Positions 1 to 7,303 of a stretch of DNA of 15,042 nt are shown here, piece after piece. Position 1 is the stretch's first letter. Each line of letters opens with the position of its first letter. This stretch comes from an uncultured Treponema sp. GTDB lineage: Bacteria > Spirochaetota > Spirochaetia > Treponematales > Treponemataceae. Made by a program: the position numbers and the translations under genes. Under the pieces are notes generated by a model. That model did no database searches. It was not told the origin of the DNA and saw only the letters and a list, made by a program, of their open reading frames with translations. The stretch is taken from NCBI GenBank assembly GCA_937893155.1, contig CALBGU010000117.1, positions 1 to 15,042 of the forward strand. The letters run 5' to 3'.

Positions 1-641
1 TGCTTTCTGGCGAAAGCGTTGATGTGGACGTGGGAATGTACCTGAACACGATGACAGATTTTACGAGTAAAGACGATGTGTTTACATACCTTATCCACGT
101 GGGCTATCTCTCGTATATACGAGAAAATAAAACATGTCGTATTCCGAACAAGGAAGTGCAACAGGAATGGTTCCGCGCCTTAAAAAAACTCGATGACTAC
201 GCTGTTACAAACGGTATTATTCAGTCGTCAAAGAATTTGCTTGCAGAAACACTACAGAAGAATGCTGATGCCGTCGCACAGGCACTAGATATAAGCCACA
301 TCCATGTAACAAGTAACCGTTCTTACAACAATGAGGACGCATTGCAGTCGGCGATTTATCTTGCGTATATCTACGCGCTCAACAAATACACAATTATAAA
401 AGAAATGACCACAGGAAAGGGCTTTGCTGATGTCGTCTTCATTCCGTTCGTGCCGAATACACCTGCAATGATAATTGAACTAAAGCGTAACGGCTCAGCA
501 GAAAGTGCGCTAACCCAAATCAAAGAAAAACAGTACTTTGATTCACTTTCGGCGTATTCGGGCAATCTGCTTTTCGTGGGCATCAACTACGACGAAGCGA
601 CAAAAACACATCAATGCAAAATTGAAGAATTCGTAAAGTAA
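1..641 (+). CDS. PD-(D/E)XK nuclease-like protein of the AAA-ATPase-like/DUF1703 family, 3' part only
   Basis: The reading frame is open at the left edge of the window, so only the C-terminal part (about 213 residues) is seen; the true start lies outside. The visible part has the stretch typical of this family (GESVDVDV, then DDVFTYLIHVGYLSY and IPNKEV) that links the ATPase part to the C-terminal nuclease-like domain. A PD-(D/E)XK core is visible: Asp in GFADVV (codon at 429) and ELK (codons 477-485), followed by the conserved basic stretch and ALTQIKEKQY. Family knowledge: these proteins normally begin with an AAA-ATPase-like domain (PF09820) and end in PF08011; the biological role is not established. 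The gene is a paralogue of the complete one at 1872-3446, with the glycosyltransferase gene lying between them. The family assignment is firm; the function is unknown. Confidence 0.85.
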   Translation, partial: LSGESVDVDVGMYLNTMTDFTSKDDVFTYLIHVGYLSYIRENKTCRIPNKEVQQEWFRALKKLDDYAVTNGIIQSSKNLLAETLQKNADAVAQALDISHIHVTSNRSYNNEDALQSAIYLAYIYALNKYTIIKEMTTGKGFADVVFIPFVPNTPAMIIELKRNGSAESALTQIKEKQYFDSLSAYSGNLLFVGINYDEATKTHQCKIEEFVK

Positions 642-725
642 CACACCGTTTCTGGTTGATTCTTTTTTTCTGACAATATTATCTCCTCAAAAATAGAAAT
701 TCTCAAAGTAAACAGATGTATAAAT

Positions 726-754
726 CGTCTGCACGATATTTGTCTGTGCGGACG
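726..754 (+). other. Inverted repeat upstream of the glycosyltransferase gene
   Basis: CGTCTGCAC (726-734) and GTGCGGACG (746-754) can form a 9-bp stem with one G-T pair and an 11-nt loop. It ends 12 bases before the Shine-Dalgarno of the gene at 775. No T-run follows it on the + strand, so it is not a normal intrinsic terminator; it could be an operator or a leader hairpin. Purely structural observation. Confidence 0.4.
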
Positions 755-774
755 AATAAATAGTTGAGGAGAAT

Positions 775-1809
775 ATGATATTTTCAGTTTTGCAATCTGT
801 GTATAAAAAGGATAATCCCGACTTCCTCTCGCAGTCGCTCCAATCCATCGCAGACAACACCTTACAGCCAGCACAAATCATTCTCGTAAAAGACGGGCTT
901 CTTACACCAGAATTAGATTCCGTTATCGCAGAATGGCAGTCAAAGCTTCCGCTCAAAGTCGTGGGCTATGAGCAGAACCAAGGACTTGCCCATGCACTCA
1001 ACTACGGCTTGCAGTTTGTTGAAACAGACCTTGTTGCCCGTATGGACAGCGACGATATGTGCTTTCCAGATCGATTTGAAAAACAGGTCCTGCAGTTTGA
1101 GGTTGATGATTCCCTTGTGGTTCTGGGAGCCGGAATCGAGGAGTTTTATAAAAGCGATGGTGTGGATTTTAAGCAAATCCGTCTTTACTCGAAGAAAACG
1201 ACAAAGACATCTGCTTCGTTATATAAAGGAACTCCTCTTGCACATCCGACGGTAATGTTCCGCACTGAAGTACTGCGAAAATTTGGCTACAGCGAAAACA
1301 CAAAATGCAATGAAGACATAGAATTATGGTTTCGCCTGCTTGAAGCTGGCTATGAAGTCCGTACTTTGCAAATTCCTCTTTTGCATTTTCGCATTACAGA
1401 CGGCACTTTTAAACGTCGGTCGCTTTCAAAGGCTTTTAATGAGTTTTGTATTTATTCTCATGCTTTACAAAAGTTCAACGGCTTTTCAAAGAATCATTTG
1501 TATCTCTTTCTGCGGCTTTTAGCCCGTTTTATTCCCAAATCAATCAACAAAACACTCTATCTTTCTTCTGCCCGTAAAAAGATGTTCAAGGAGAATCTGA
1601 TGAAAGTAAAATCGTTAAATGGTCAGGTATTTATGAAAAATGGTCATCTGTTTGAGGCATTGCTTGAAGTCGAAGAAAAGGGTATACGAATAATTAAAGC
1701 CGTCCAGCTGGATAGCGAAAGCTCTTCAAATAATACTATTGAAGTCCTTGCGGAAGAAGTTGAGCTTTATCGACTGAAAAGTAGTACAGAGATTCTCATA
1801 AATACTTGA
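775..1809 (+). CDS. Family 2 glycosyltransferase (AmsE-like)
   Basis: The 344-residue protein is predicted to transfer a sugar from a nucleotide-sugar donor onto a cell-surface glycan. It opens with the GT-A fold start FSVLQSVYKKD (residues 3-13), then IILVKDG (35-41), the nucleotide-sugar/metal-binding MDSDD motif (90-94), the acceptor-side HPTVMFR region (about 157-163) and an ED pair in CNEDIELWFRLLEAGY (178-193), which is the usual position of the catalytic base in GT2 enzymes. No membrane segment is evident, so a cytoplasmic, possibly membrane-associated enzyme is likely. The C-terminal 120 residues are less conserved. The start is supported by GAGGAG at 766-771. The order of motifs is that of AmsE-type transferases of exopolysaccharide or LPS-like clusters, but no other polysaccharide gene is nearby, so donor and acceptor cannot be named. 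Confidence 0.88.
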   Translation: MIFSVLQSVYKKDNPDFLSQSLQSIADNTLQPAQIILVKDGLLTPELDSVIAEWQSKLPLKVVGYEQNQGLAHALNYGLQFVETDLVARMDSDDMCFPDRFEKQVLQFEVDDSLVVLGAGIEEFYKSDGVDFKQIRLYSKKTTKTSASLYKGTPLAHPTVMFRTEVLRKFGYSENTKCNEDIELWFRLLEAGYEVRTLQIPLLHFRITDGTFKRRSLSKAFNEFCIYSHALQKFNGFSKNHLYLFLRLLARFIPKSINKTLYLSSARKKMFKENLMKVKSLNGQVFMKNGHLFEALLEVEEKGIRIIKAVQLDSESSSNNTIEVLAEEVELYRLKSSTEILINT

Positions 1810-1835
1810 AACGCTTGTTTACCTTTCCTCGCTTA

Positions 1836-1864
1836 TAGACAGTTGCACAGTTCTGTACTATAAT
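1836..1864 (+). promoter_or_regulatory. Sigma-70-type promoter of the AAA-ATPase-like gene
   Basis: TAGACA (1836-1841), a 17-bp spacer and a perfect TATAAT (1859-1864). The expected transcription start, 7-8 bases after the -10 box, falls at about 1871-1872, on or next to the ATG at 1872. Confidence 0.7.
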
Positions 1865-1871
1865 TTTTCTT

Positions 1872-3446
1872 ATGAGTGCAATGAAAAATATGCGGAAAAT
1901 GCCGATAGGTATACAAGATTTTGCGACAATCCGAACAGATGGCTATGTCTATGCAGACAAGTCGGCTTTTGTCTATGAACTTGCAAATACGGGAAAATCA
2001 TATTTTTTAAGCCGACCTCGACGCTTTGGCAAAAGTCTCTTAGTCAGTACTTTTGAAGCCTATTTTTTAGGCAGAAAAGAGCTTTTTAAAGGACTTGCTA
2101 TTGAAGACTTAGAACACGATTGGACACAATACCCTGTGCTGAAATTCAGCCCTGCTGGCGGAGATTTTTCTACAAAGGACGGGCTTGAAATTGCGTTGCG
2201 AAGCTGGCTTTCGGACTTTGAGAAAAAATATGCTCTTTCAAACAACGAAGAAACTCTTTCGGTTCGTTTTAAGGATGCATTAAAAAATGCATTTGAGAAA
2301 ACGGGAAAACAAGTCGTTGTATTAGTGGACGAATACGATAATCCTTTACTCAAGGCGATTGACAAAGAACAAGAAGAAGACAACCGCAGAATATTCAAAT
2401 CATTTTTTGCGGTGCTCAAAGACTGCGACGCATATACTCGCTTTGTGTTTTTTACAGGTGTAACAAAATTCAGCAAAGTTTCTATCTTCAGCGACTTAAA
2501 CCAGCTGCAAGATATTTCAATGATTGAAAAATATTCGAGTGTATGCGGTATCACGCAATTAGAATTAGAAACGGCTTTTTCACCAGAAATCGAAGCAATG
2601 GCGGCGGCAAACAATCTTTCAAAAGAAGAGTGTCTTTTAAAACTGAAAAAGCTCTATGACGGCTATCATTTCTGCGAAAAATGTGAAGATATTTACAATC
2701 CGTTTAGCCTTATAAATGCGTTCAGTTCCCAAAAGTTCGGCAAATACTCCTTCTCTTCAGGTACACCAACTTTCTTAGTGCGCCGATTGAACGAAATAAA
2801 CTTCAACCCAAAACAGTTTTCCGACGGCTCTTTGTTTATCACAGAAGACGAAATCAGCGATTACCGTCCTGATAATCCCGACATAGTGCCTCTGCTCTAT
2901 CAATCAGGTTATCTTACGCTCAAAAACTATAATGAGCGTTATGATAATTATTCTCTCGATTTTCCGAATGACGAAGTAAAATATGGATTTATGACAAGTC
3001 TAACACCTGTCTATTTTAAGCTCGAAAAACCGCTTGATATACGAAGTTTTGTGCGAGATATAGACCTTTGCAATTTAGACAGCATAAAAAACAGATTTAT
3101 TTCACTCTTTGCTCATTTGCCGTATACAACGGTTGCGAAAGAGAAAAAAGACGCTGTTATTGAGCAGAACTTTCAAAATGTGATTTATCTTGTATTTTTG
3201 CTCTTGGGGCAATTCGTGCAAGTCGAACAGCAAAGCACAAAAGGCAGAGCTGATTGCATTGTCGAAACAGAAAACGCGGTATATATTTTTGAGTTCAAAC
3301 GCGATTCAAGCGCAGAAGATGCCTTACAGCAAATAGAGGCACAGAGATATGCTTTCCCCTATTCTGCCGATAATCGCACACTCTACAAAATCGGTGTAAA
3401 CTTTAGCTCCGAAACGTGCAATATAGACGGTTGGAAAGTTAGATAA
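1872..3446 (+). CDS. AAA-ATPase-like / PD-(D/E)XK nuclease family protein (PF09820-PF08011), complete
   Basis: The 524-residue protein begins with the family signature MPIGIQDF (10-17) and YVYADKS (25-31), then the P-loop-like RPRRFGKSLL (48-57) and a Walker B-like VVVLVDEYDNPLL (148-160). FFTGVTKFSKVSIFSDLNQL (193-212) and LYDGYHF (261-267) are family hallmarks. The C-terminal domain has a PD-(D/E)XK core: Asp461 in GRADC and EFK (474-476). The family occurs in many copies in Treponema, Bacteroidetes and Clostridia; its job is unproven, with defence, DNA processing or mobile-element-related roles all unproven suggestions. No Shine-Dalgarno precedes 1872, and the promoter places the mRNA start at or next to this ATG, so translation is probably leaderless. 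ATGs at 1881 and 1890 are alternatives, also without an SD. The gene is convergent with flgG and shares its terminator. Confidence 0.88.
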   Translation: MSAMKNMRKMPIGIQDFATIRTDGYVYADKSAFVYELANTGKSYFLSRPRRFGKSLLVSTFEAYFLGRKELFKGLAIEDLEHDWTQYPVLKFSPAGGDFSTKDGLEIALRSWLSDFEKKYALSNNEETLSVRFKDALKNAFEKTGKQVVVLVDEYDNPLLKAIDKEQEEDNRRIFKSFFAVLKDCDAYTRFVFFTGVTKFSKVSIFSDLNQLQDISMIEKYSSVCGITQLELETAFSPEIEAMAAANNLSKEECLLKLKKLYDGYHFCEKCEDIYNPFSLINAFSSQKFGKYSFSSGTPTFLVRRLNEINFNPKQFSDGSLFITEDEISDYRPDNPDIVPLLYQSGYLTLKNYNERYDNYSLDFPNDEVKYGFMTSLTPVYFKLEKPLDIRSFVRDIDLCNLDSIKNRFISLFAHLPYTTVAKEKKDAVIEQNFQNVIYLVFLLLGQFVQVEQQSTKGRADCIVETENAVYIFEFKRDSSAEDALQQIEAQRYAFPYSADNRTLYKIGVNFSSETCNIDGWKVR

Positions 3447-3459
3447 TCATATCTATGCA

Positions 3460-3497
3460 ACAAAAAAGAGCCTATCGCTTGATAAGCTCTTTTTTGT
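3460..3497. terminator. Bidirectional intrinsic terminator between convergent genes
   Basis: ACAAAAAAGAGC (3460-3471) and GCTCTTTTTTGT (3486-3497) are perfect 12-bp complementary arms around a 14-nt centre that itself holds TATC/GATA. Each strand reads a G+C core followed by six Ts, so it can stop transcription of the + strand gene ending at 3446 and of flgG ending at 3516. Confidence 0.85.
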
Positions 3498-3515
3498 TTT
3501 TATCTGATAGGATTT

Positions 3516-4310
3516 TTATCTCTTCATATTCACAGCAGTACTCAACATAGTATCGCTTGTCTGAATTGCCTTGCTGTTGAACTCATACGCTCTCTGTGCC
3601 ACAATCATCTGCACCATTTCGTTTACAACAGACACGTTTGACATTTCCAAAAACTTGTGCTTTGTAACGCCCATTCCCTCATATCCTGGTCGGCTCGCAA
3701 TCGGCGCACCAGACGCATTAGACACCTTATACAAATTATCGCCCAACGCCTCAAGACCGACAGAATTCGGGAAGCGATACAGCTCAATCTGCCCTACTTC
3801 CACAGGGTCGTTCACATCCGCCACACGAACAGAAACACGTCCGTCGTCGCTGATTGCGATTGTTTCAGGAATCCAGCCCTCTGGCATAATGATTTCTGGC
3901 ATCATACGAAGACCGTTTGCATTCACCATTTGTCCTGTAAGGTCAATCTTGAACGAACCGTCGCGCGTATACGCATAGCTGCCGTCGTACTGCTGCACGC
4001 GAAAAAATCCGTCGCCTACAATCGCCATATCCGTTTCTACGCCAGTCGCCTGCAAAGACCCCTGACTCATAATGCGCTGAGTTGCCGCAACCTTTGCACC
4101 TGCGCCCATCTGCACGCCAACAGGTGTTACAGTATCTTCTGTTGCAGGAGTGCCCGCGAGTTTCACATTCTGATAAATCAAATCCTCAAACTCAACTCTC
4201 TGCTGCTTAAAACCTGTTGTATTCACATTTGATAAGTTGTTAGAGATAGCGTCAATATTTGACTGCTGCCCGTTCATTCCTGTTGCTGCTGTCCAAAGGC
4301 TTCTTACCAT
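3516..4310 (-). CDS. flgG: Flagellar basal-body distal rod protein FlgG
   Basis: FlgG builds the distal rod of the flagellar basal body and is exported through the flagellar type III system. The 264-residue length is normal for FlgG (about 260). The N-terminal rod signature is clear: SLWTAATGM (4-12) and DAISNNLSNVNTTGFKQQ (20-37). The C-terminal signature is also present: NVSVVNEMVQMIVAQRAYEFNSKAIQTSD (about 225-253). Both ends form the coiled-coil zone that packs rod subunits together. The start is supported by GAGG at 4318-4321 on the - strand. It is the second gene of a flgF-flgG pair, 27 bases after flgF, and the last before a terminator. In spirochaetes these rods belong to periplasmic flagella, and the two paralogues are sometimes labelled FlgG1/FlgG2. 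Confidence 0.95.
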   Translation of the reverse strand: MVRSLWTAATGMNGQQSNIDAISNNLSNVNTTGFKQQRVEFEDLIYQNVKLAGTPATEDTVTPVGVQMGAGAKVAATQRIMSQGSLQATGVETDMAIVGDGFFRVQQYDGSYAYTRDGSFKIDLTGQMVNANGLRMMPEIIMPEGWIPETIAISDDGRVSVRVADVNDPVEVGQIELYRFPNSVGLEALGDNLYKVSNASGAPIASRPGYEGMGVTKHKFLEMSNVSVVNEMVQMIVAQRAYEFNSKAIQTSDTMLSTAVNMKR

Positions 4311-4337
4311 AGTTTTTCCTCATTCCGCTCTTATTTT

Positions 4338-5135
4338 TTATCGATTCGTTGCCACGCGAGTCCAAAGCGTTGACATCATAGAATCTTCGCTCTGAATTGC
4401 TTTCTGATTTGCCTCGTATGCGCGGTTCACTTCAATCATCTGCACCATTTCATTCACGATATTCACATTCGATGTTTCTGTAAATCCCTGCAAGAACTTC
4501 GGACGTTCATCACCCTCTGCAATATATGGCTCACCTGTAATATCGGTTTTGTTGTAAAGACTTGAGCCCATTTTCTCAAGGTATCGCTCATTGTCGAATC
4601 GAACAACTTTAATACGGTCAATAAGCTCATTATCTTCTGCGGTATAAATCATACCGTCTTCGTTTACAATAAAGTTTGTGTCTGGCACGCGGATAATGCC
4701 GTTTTCACCAAGAACAGGATACCCTTCTTTTGTCTCAAGGATTCCCTCTTTTCCGCGCAAGAAATTGCCGTTTCTTGTATAACGCTCGCCGTTCGGTGTC
4801 TGCACGGTGAAAAAGCCTTTGCCGCTTAAAGCCATATCTGTTTTTTGGTCGGTATTCTTGAAAGAACCTTGCTCAAAATCGGTAAAAAGCTCGTTTGTTT
4901 CCACCCCAAGCCCGATTTTGCCGATAACAGGCGCAACGTCTGCACTGCCGAAATTCGTCTTATACACGCCGTCTGCTCCTGTTCTGCGCAAAAGCAATTC
5001 AGAAAACGCTTTGCTTACGGCAATGTCTTTTTTATAGCCTGTTGTATCAACATTCGCAAGATTGTTTGAAATAGCATCAAGCCGATTCTGTTGTGCATTC
5101 ATTCCACTTGAGCCGATATACCAACCTCTTATCAT
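4338..5135 (-). CDS. flgF: Flagellar basal-body rod protein FlgF (FlgG paralogue)
   Basis: The 265-residue protein is a proximal-rod component of the flagellar basal body. It has the rod-protein N-terminus GSSGMNAQQNRLDAISNNLANVDTTGYKK (8-36) and the C-terminus SNVNIVNEMVQMIEVNRAYEANQKAIQSED (about 222-251). The middle (SGKGFFTVQTPNGERYTRNGNF) is the hook/rod domain shared by FlgE, FlgF and FlgG. The name FlgF rather than FlgG is chosen because it precedes a more canonical FlgG and departs from FlgG in the centre; the two are close paralogues and databases may call both FlgG. The start follows AAGGTGG on the - strand (about 5141-5147). I could not find a convincing sigma-28 or sigma-70 promoter upstream, although the pair must be transcribed from the 5136-5416 region or from beyond. 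Confidence 0.9.
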   Translation of the reverse strand: MIRGWYIGSSGMNAQQNRLDAISNNLANVDTTGYKKDIAVSKAFSELLLRRTGADGVYKTNFGSADVAPVIGKIGLGVETNELFTDFEQGSFKNTDQKTDMALSGKGFFTVQTPNGERYTRNGNFLRGKEGILETKEGYPVLGENGIIRVPDTNFIVNEDGMIYTAEDNELIDRIKVVRFDNERYLEKMGSSLYNKTDITGEPYIAEGDERPKFLQGFTETSNVNIVNEMVQMIEVNRAYEANQKAIQSEDSMMSTLWTRVATNR

Positions 5136-5266
5136 TTTTCCACCTTACTCATTTAGCTTTACTAATGAATATATCGACATTTGCACGGCGGTTATGAATA
5201 AAAAATCATAAATTAGACAGGCAGTATTTTTGTTTTGCAGGATTAAAAGATTATCTTTATAGAAGA

Positions 5267-5306
5267 TTTTGAAAAACAGGCTATGCTTTTGAAAAACAGG
5301 CTATGC
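5267..5306 (+). repeat. Perfect 20-bp tandem duplication
   Basis: TTTTGAAAAACAGGCTATGC occurs twice head to tail (5267-5286 and 5287-5306) with no mismatch. It lies upstream of the citrate operon promoter and downstream of no gene. The remainder of the 281-base gap between flgF and the citrate transporter holds the operator-like motifs and promoter listed separately; nothing else was recognised. Confidence 0.95.
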
Positions 5307-5309
5307 CTG

Positions 5310-5384
5310 CTTACAAAACTGTAAGGTGTTTCTTACGAAAGAGAAAGCGCGCTGTAATTCACTTACAGGCTATTGGGGCTTACA
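5310..5384. promoter_or_regulatory. Cluster of CTTACA/TGTAAG motifs, candidate operator of the citrate operon
   Basis: A perfect palindrome CTTACA-aaac-TGTAAG sits at 5310-5325. CTTACG follows at 5332-5337, TGTAA-n5-TTACA at 5353-5367 and a further CTTACA at 5379-5384. The last two overlap the proposed -35 and -10 boxes. Repeated, phased copies of one half-site around a promoter suggest binding by a dimeric regulator; the regulator is not encoded in the window. Confidence 0.5.
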
Positions 5385-5386
5385 AT
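5358..5386 (+). promoter_or_regulatory. Putative sigma-70 promoter of the citrate transporter/lyase genes
   Basis: TTCACT (5358-5363, four of six consensus bases), a 17-bp spacer and TACAAT (5381-5386, five of six). The expected start at about 5393 gives a short leader that contains the strong AAGGAGG at 5406-5412. The weak -35 box fits a regulated promoter. Confidence 0.5.
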
Positions 5387-5416
5387 AAAGTCAATAGATT
5401 TGAAAAAGGAGGCTTT

Positions 5417-6823
5417 ATGCTTACCCCAACGTTATTGGCTCTTTTGGGCTTTATCGCAATGATTGGCATTATTGCGGTTTTGATGAAAAACTGGACGACT
5501 CCTGCTTTGGCGTTCTTGAGCGTCGCAGTAGTGGTCGGCGCAATTCTCTTGGTTACGGGAACTGCGGACTTAAAGACAATCGGCAATTTCACCAAGGCTG
5601 GTATCTCTTCCGTGCAGTCTACGGCGATTTTGTTCATCTTCTCTGTTCTCTTCTTCGGTATTATGACCGACGCGGGAATGTTCGATGTCATTATCAATGC
5701 GCTCACAAAACGCGTCGGCAATAACGTCGTCGGTGTGTGCGTCATTGCGTGTCTTATCGCGATGATTGGACACTTGGACGGCGGCGGTGCGTCAACCTTC
5801 CTTATCACTGTTCCTGCGATGTATCCTGTGTTCAAAAAGCTCAAAATCCGCGCTGAAGTGCTTATGCTCATCTGCGTTACGGCTATGGGCGTTATGAACC
5901 TCTTGCCGTGGGGCGGTCCGACTATGCGTGCGGCTTCTATCTTGAGCGGATTCAAAGAAATCTATCCTGACGGCTACGAAGCAAACAGACTGTGGAAAGA
6001 AATCATTCCAATGCAGTTCGTCGGTCTTGTCGTGGCGTTGTTCACTGCGGTATTCTGGGGCATCGTGGAAAAAAAGAACGGCGCGGGCTTGAACAGCACT
6101 CGCGTTATTGATTACGGCGATGAGTTCGAGAAAAAGGCAGCAGCGGCGACGAGTGAAAACACATTGGCGCGCCCGAAGAACTTTGTGCTTAACGTCGTTA
6201 TCACCTTGGCGGTTATTGCGGCTTTGGTGTGGGCTCCAATCCCGACGAACGTAACGTTTATGATTGGCTGTGTTATCGCGCTTTTCGTGAATTATCCTGG
6301 CGTGAAAATGCAGAAGCAGATTATTAAGAGCCACGCCGACAGCGCGATGATGATGGCGACAACGATTATCGGAGCTGGTGTGTTCCTCGGTATTTTGCAG
6401 GGCAACTTCCTCGACGAAGCGGGCAAGGCGGTCAAGGATTCAAACATTATGACGCAGATGGCGTTGATGATTGCGCACGGTATTCCGCAGAATATGGCGC
6501 GTTTCTTGCCGATTATCATCGGTGTGCTTTCTGTGCCGCTCGCAATTTTCTTTTCAACAGACGCATACTTCTACGGCATTTTGCCTGTTTTGATTACGGT
6601 CGGAAACGAATTCGGCGTAAACCCTGCACATACCGCAATCGCAATGGTTGTGTGCCGAAACTGCGGCGCATTTATCAGCCCGTGTGTTCCTGCGACATTC
6701 TTGGGAATCGGCTTGGCAAACGTGGACATCAAAGACCACATCAAGTTCTCATTCCTGTGGGTGTGGGGCGTTAGTATCATCTGCTTGCTAACGGGCATTA
6801 TCTTGGGAATCGTTCGGTTCTGA
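5417..6823 (+). CDS. CitMHS-family citrate:metal/proton symporter
   Basis: The 468-residue inner-membrane protein takes up citrate, probably as a divalent-metal complex or with protons or sodium (CitMHS family, TC 2.A.11). It is strongly hydrophobic, with roughly 11-12 membrane segments. Family motifs are visible: GIMTDAGMFD (81-90), IGHLDGGGASTFLITVP (117-133) and GVMNLLPWGGPTMRAA (158-173). The length fits the family (about 430-470). The start at 5417 is chosen because it has AAGGAGG at 5406-5412; an upstream in-frame ATG at 5303 would begin inside the tandem repeat and add 38 residues lacking family resemblance. It heads the citrate lyase genes, so it very likely supplies citrate for fermentation. 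Metal or ion preference cannot be read from the sequence. Confidence 0.92.
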   Translation: MLTPTLLALLGFIAMIGIIAVLMKNWTTPALAFLSVAVVVGAILLVTGTADLKTIGNFTKAGISSVQSTAILFIFSVLFFGIMTDAGMFDVIINALTKRVGNNVVGVCVIACLIAMIGHLDGGGASTFLITVPAMYPVFKKLKIRAEVLMLICVTAMGVMNLLPWGGPTMRAASILSGFKEIYPDGYEANRLWKEIIPMQFVGLVVALFTAVFWGIVEKKNGAGLNSTRVIDYGDEFEKKAAAATSENTLARPKNFVLNVVITLAVIAALVWAPIPTNVTFMIGCVIALFVNYPGVKMQKQIIKSHADSAMMMATTIIGAGVFLGILQGNFLDEAGKAVKDSNIMTQMALMIAHGIPQNMARFLPIIIGVLSVPLAIFFSTDAYFYGILPVLITVGNEFGVNPAHTAIAMVVCRNCGAFISPCVPATFLGIGLANVDIKDHIKFSFLWVWGVSIICLLTGIILGIVRF

Positions 6824-6833
6824 CCTCACCCCC

Positions 6834-6853
6834 TCTCCTCGTAGGCGAGGGGA
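6834..6853 (+). other. Hairpin just after the citrate transporter stop codon
   Basis: TCTCCTCG (6834-6841) pairs with CGAGGGGA (6846-6853) around a TAGG loop; 8 bp including one G-T pair. No T-run follows, so it is more likely an mRNA 3'-end protector or processing element than a terminator. Confidence 0.5.
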
Positions 6854-6890
6854 AATGCCGAGTGATTTTGTAAGGGAGAAGAAATCTGCT

Positions 6891-6921
6891 TAATGCGGAG
6901 CGGGAAGTCTGCTCTGCGTTA
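6891..6921 (+). other. Second hairpin in the transporter-citD gap
   Basis: TAATGCGGAG (6891-6900) can pair with CTCTGCGTTA (6912-6921): ten pairs, two of them G-T, with an 11-nt loop. A partial 7-bp tandem repeat (ATGATGT twice, 6932-6945) follows. Moderate support. Confidence 0.35.
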
Positions 6922-6949
6922 TGCACGAAATATGATGTATGATGTATAG

Positions 6950-6969
6950 CAAGGGGTTTAAGCCCCTTG
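6950..6969 (+). other. Palindromic hairpin CAAGGGG...CCCCTTG before citD
   Basis: CAAGGGG (6950-6956) and CCCCTTG (6963-6969) form a perfect 7-bp stem around tttaag. No T-run follows on the + strand. Its arms closely match those of the terminator after citF. A smaller hairpin, GAGGC-tgtg-GCCTC (6980-6993), abuts the citD Shine-Dalgarno. Confidence 0.6.
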
Positions 6970-7003
6970 TCAGAAGAAAGAGGCTGTGGCCTCAGGAGAA
7001 AAT

Positions 7004-7303
7004 ATGGAAATAAAGAAGCCTGCGATGGCAGGAACGCTGGAAAGCAGCGATTGTATGGTAACGCTTGAGCCGGGCGACGGCAAAATCGATTTCTCGCTCG
7101 ACAGCGTGGTTATTCACCAGTTCGGCAATCAAATCCGCGAGGTTGCTCTCGACACGCTCAAGCGTCTTCACATCGACAACGTAAAAATCAGCATTGTGGA
7201 CAAAGGCGCACTCGATTGCACGATTAAGGCGCGCATTGAAGGGGCGGCGTTCCGCTCTGTCGGGCAGTTCGACAATCTTCCGTGGGGAGGCGAAATTAGA
7301 TGA
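7004..7303 (+). CDS. citD: Citrate lyase gamma subunit, acyl carrier protein CitD
   Basis: CitD is the 99-residue acyl carrier protein of the cytoplasmic citrate lyase complex. It carries the 2'-(5''-phosphoribosyl)-3'-dephospho-CoA group that holds the acetyl thioester during cleavage of citrate to acetate and oxaloacetate. The sequence lines up with Klebsiella CitD: KKPAMAGTLESSD (4-16), QFGNQIR, DKGALDCTIKARIE and LPWGG. Ser14 is the expected attachment residue. The start at 7004 follows AGGAG (6994-6998); an in-frame GTG at 6986 has no such support. It lies 180 bases after the transporter, in a gap with several hairpins, and its stop overlaps the citE start by four bases (ATGA), indicating translational coupling. 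Prosthetic-group genes citX and citG are not in the window. Confidence 0.95.
   Translation: MEIKKPAMAGTLESSDCMVTLEPGDGKIDFSLDSVVIHQFGNQIREVALDTLKRLHIDNVKISIVDKGALDCTIKARIEGAAFRSVGQFDNLPWGGEIR

Noticed and set aside
5136..5266. Sigma-28 flagellar promoter for flgF on the - strand
   Set aside because: A GTCGATAT resembling the -10 consensus is present but no TAAA-like -35 lies at the required distance.
5267..5306. CRISPR array
   Set aside because: Only two copies, directly adjacent with no spacers, and no cas genes.
5303..5416. N-terminal extension of the citrate transporter to an upstream ATG
   Set aside because: It would start inside the tandem repeat, run through the promoter and operator motifs, and add a basic stretch that transporters of this family lack. 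The ATG at 5417 has an ideal SD.
6950..6969. Intrinsic terminator after the citrate transporter
   Set aside because: Good stem but no T-run on the + strand, and the downstream genes are the functional partners of the transporter with no clear promoter of their own.
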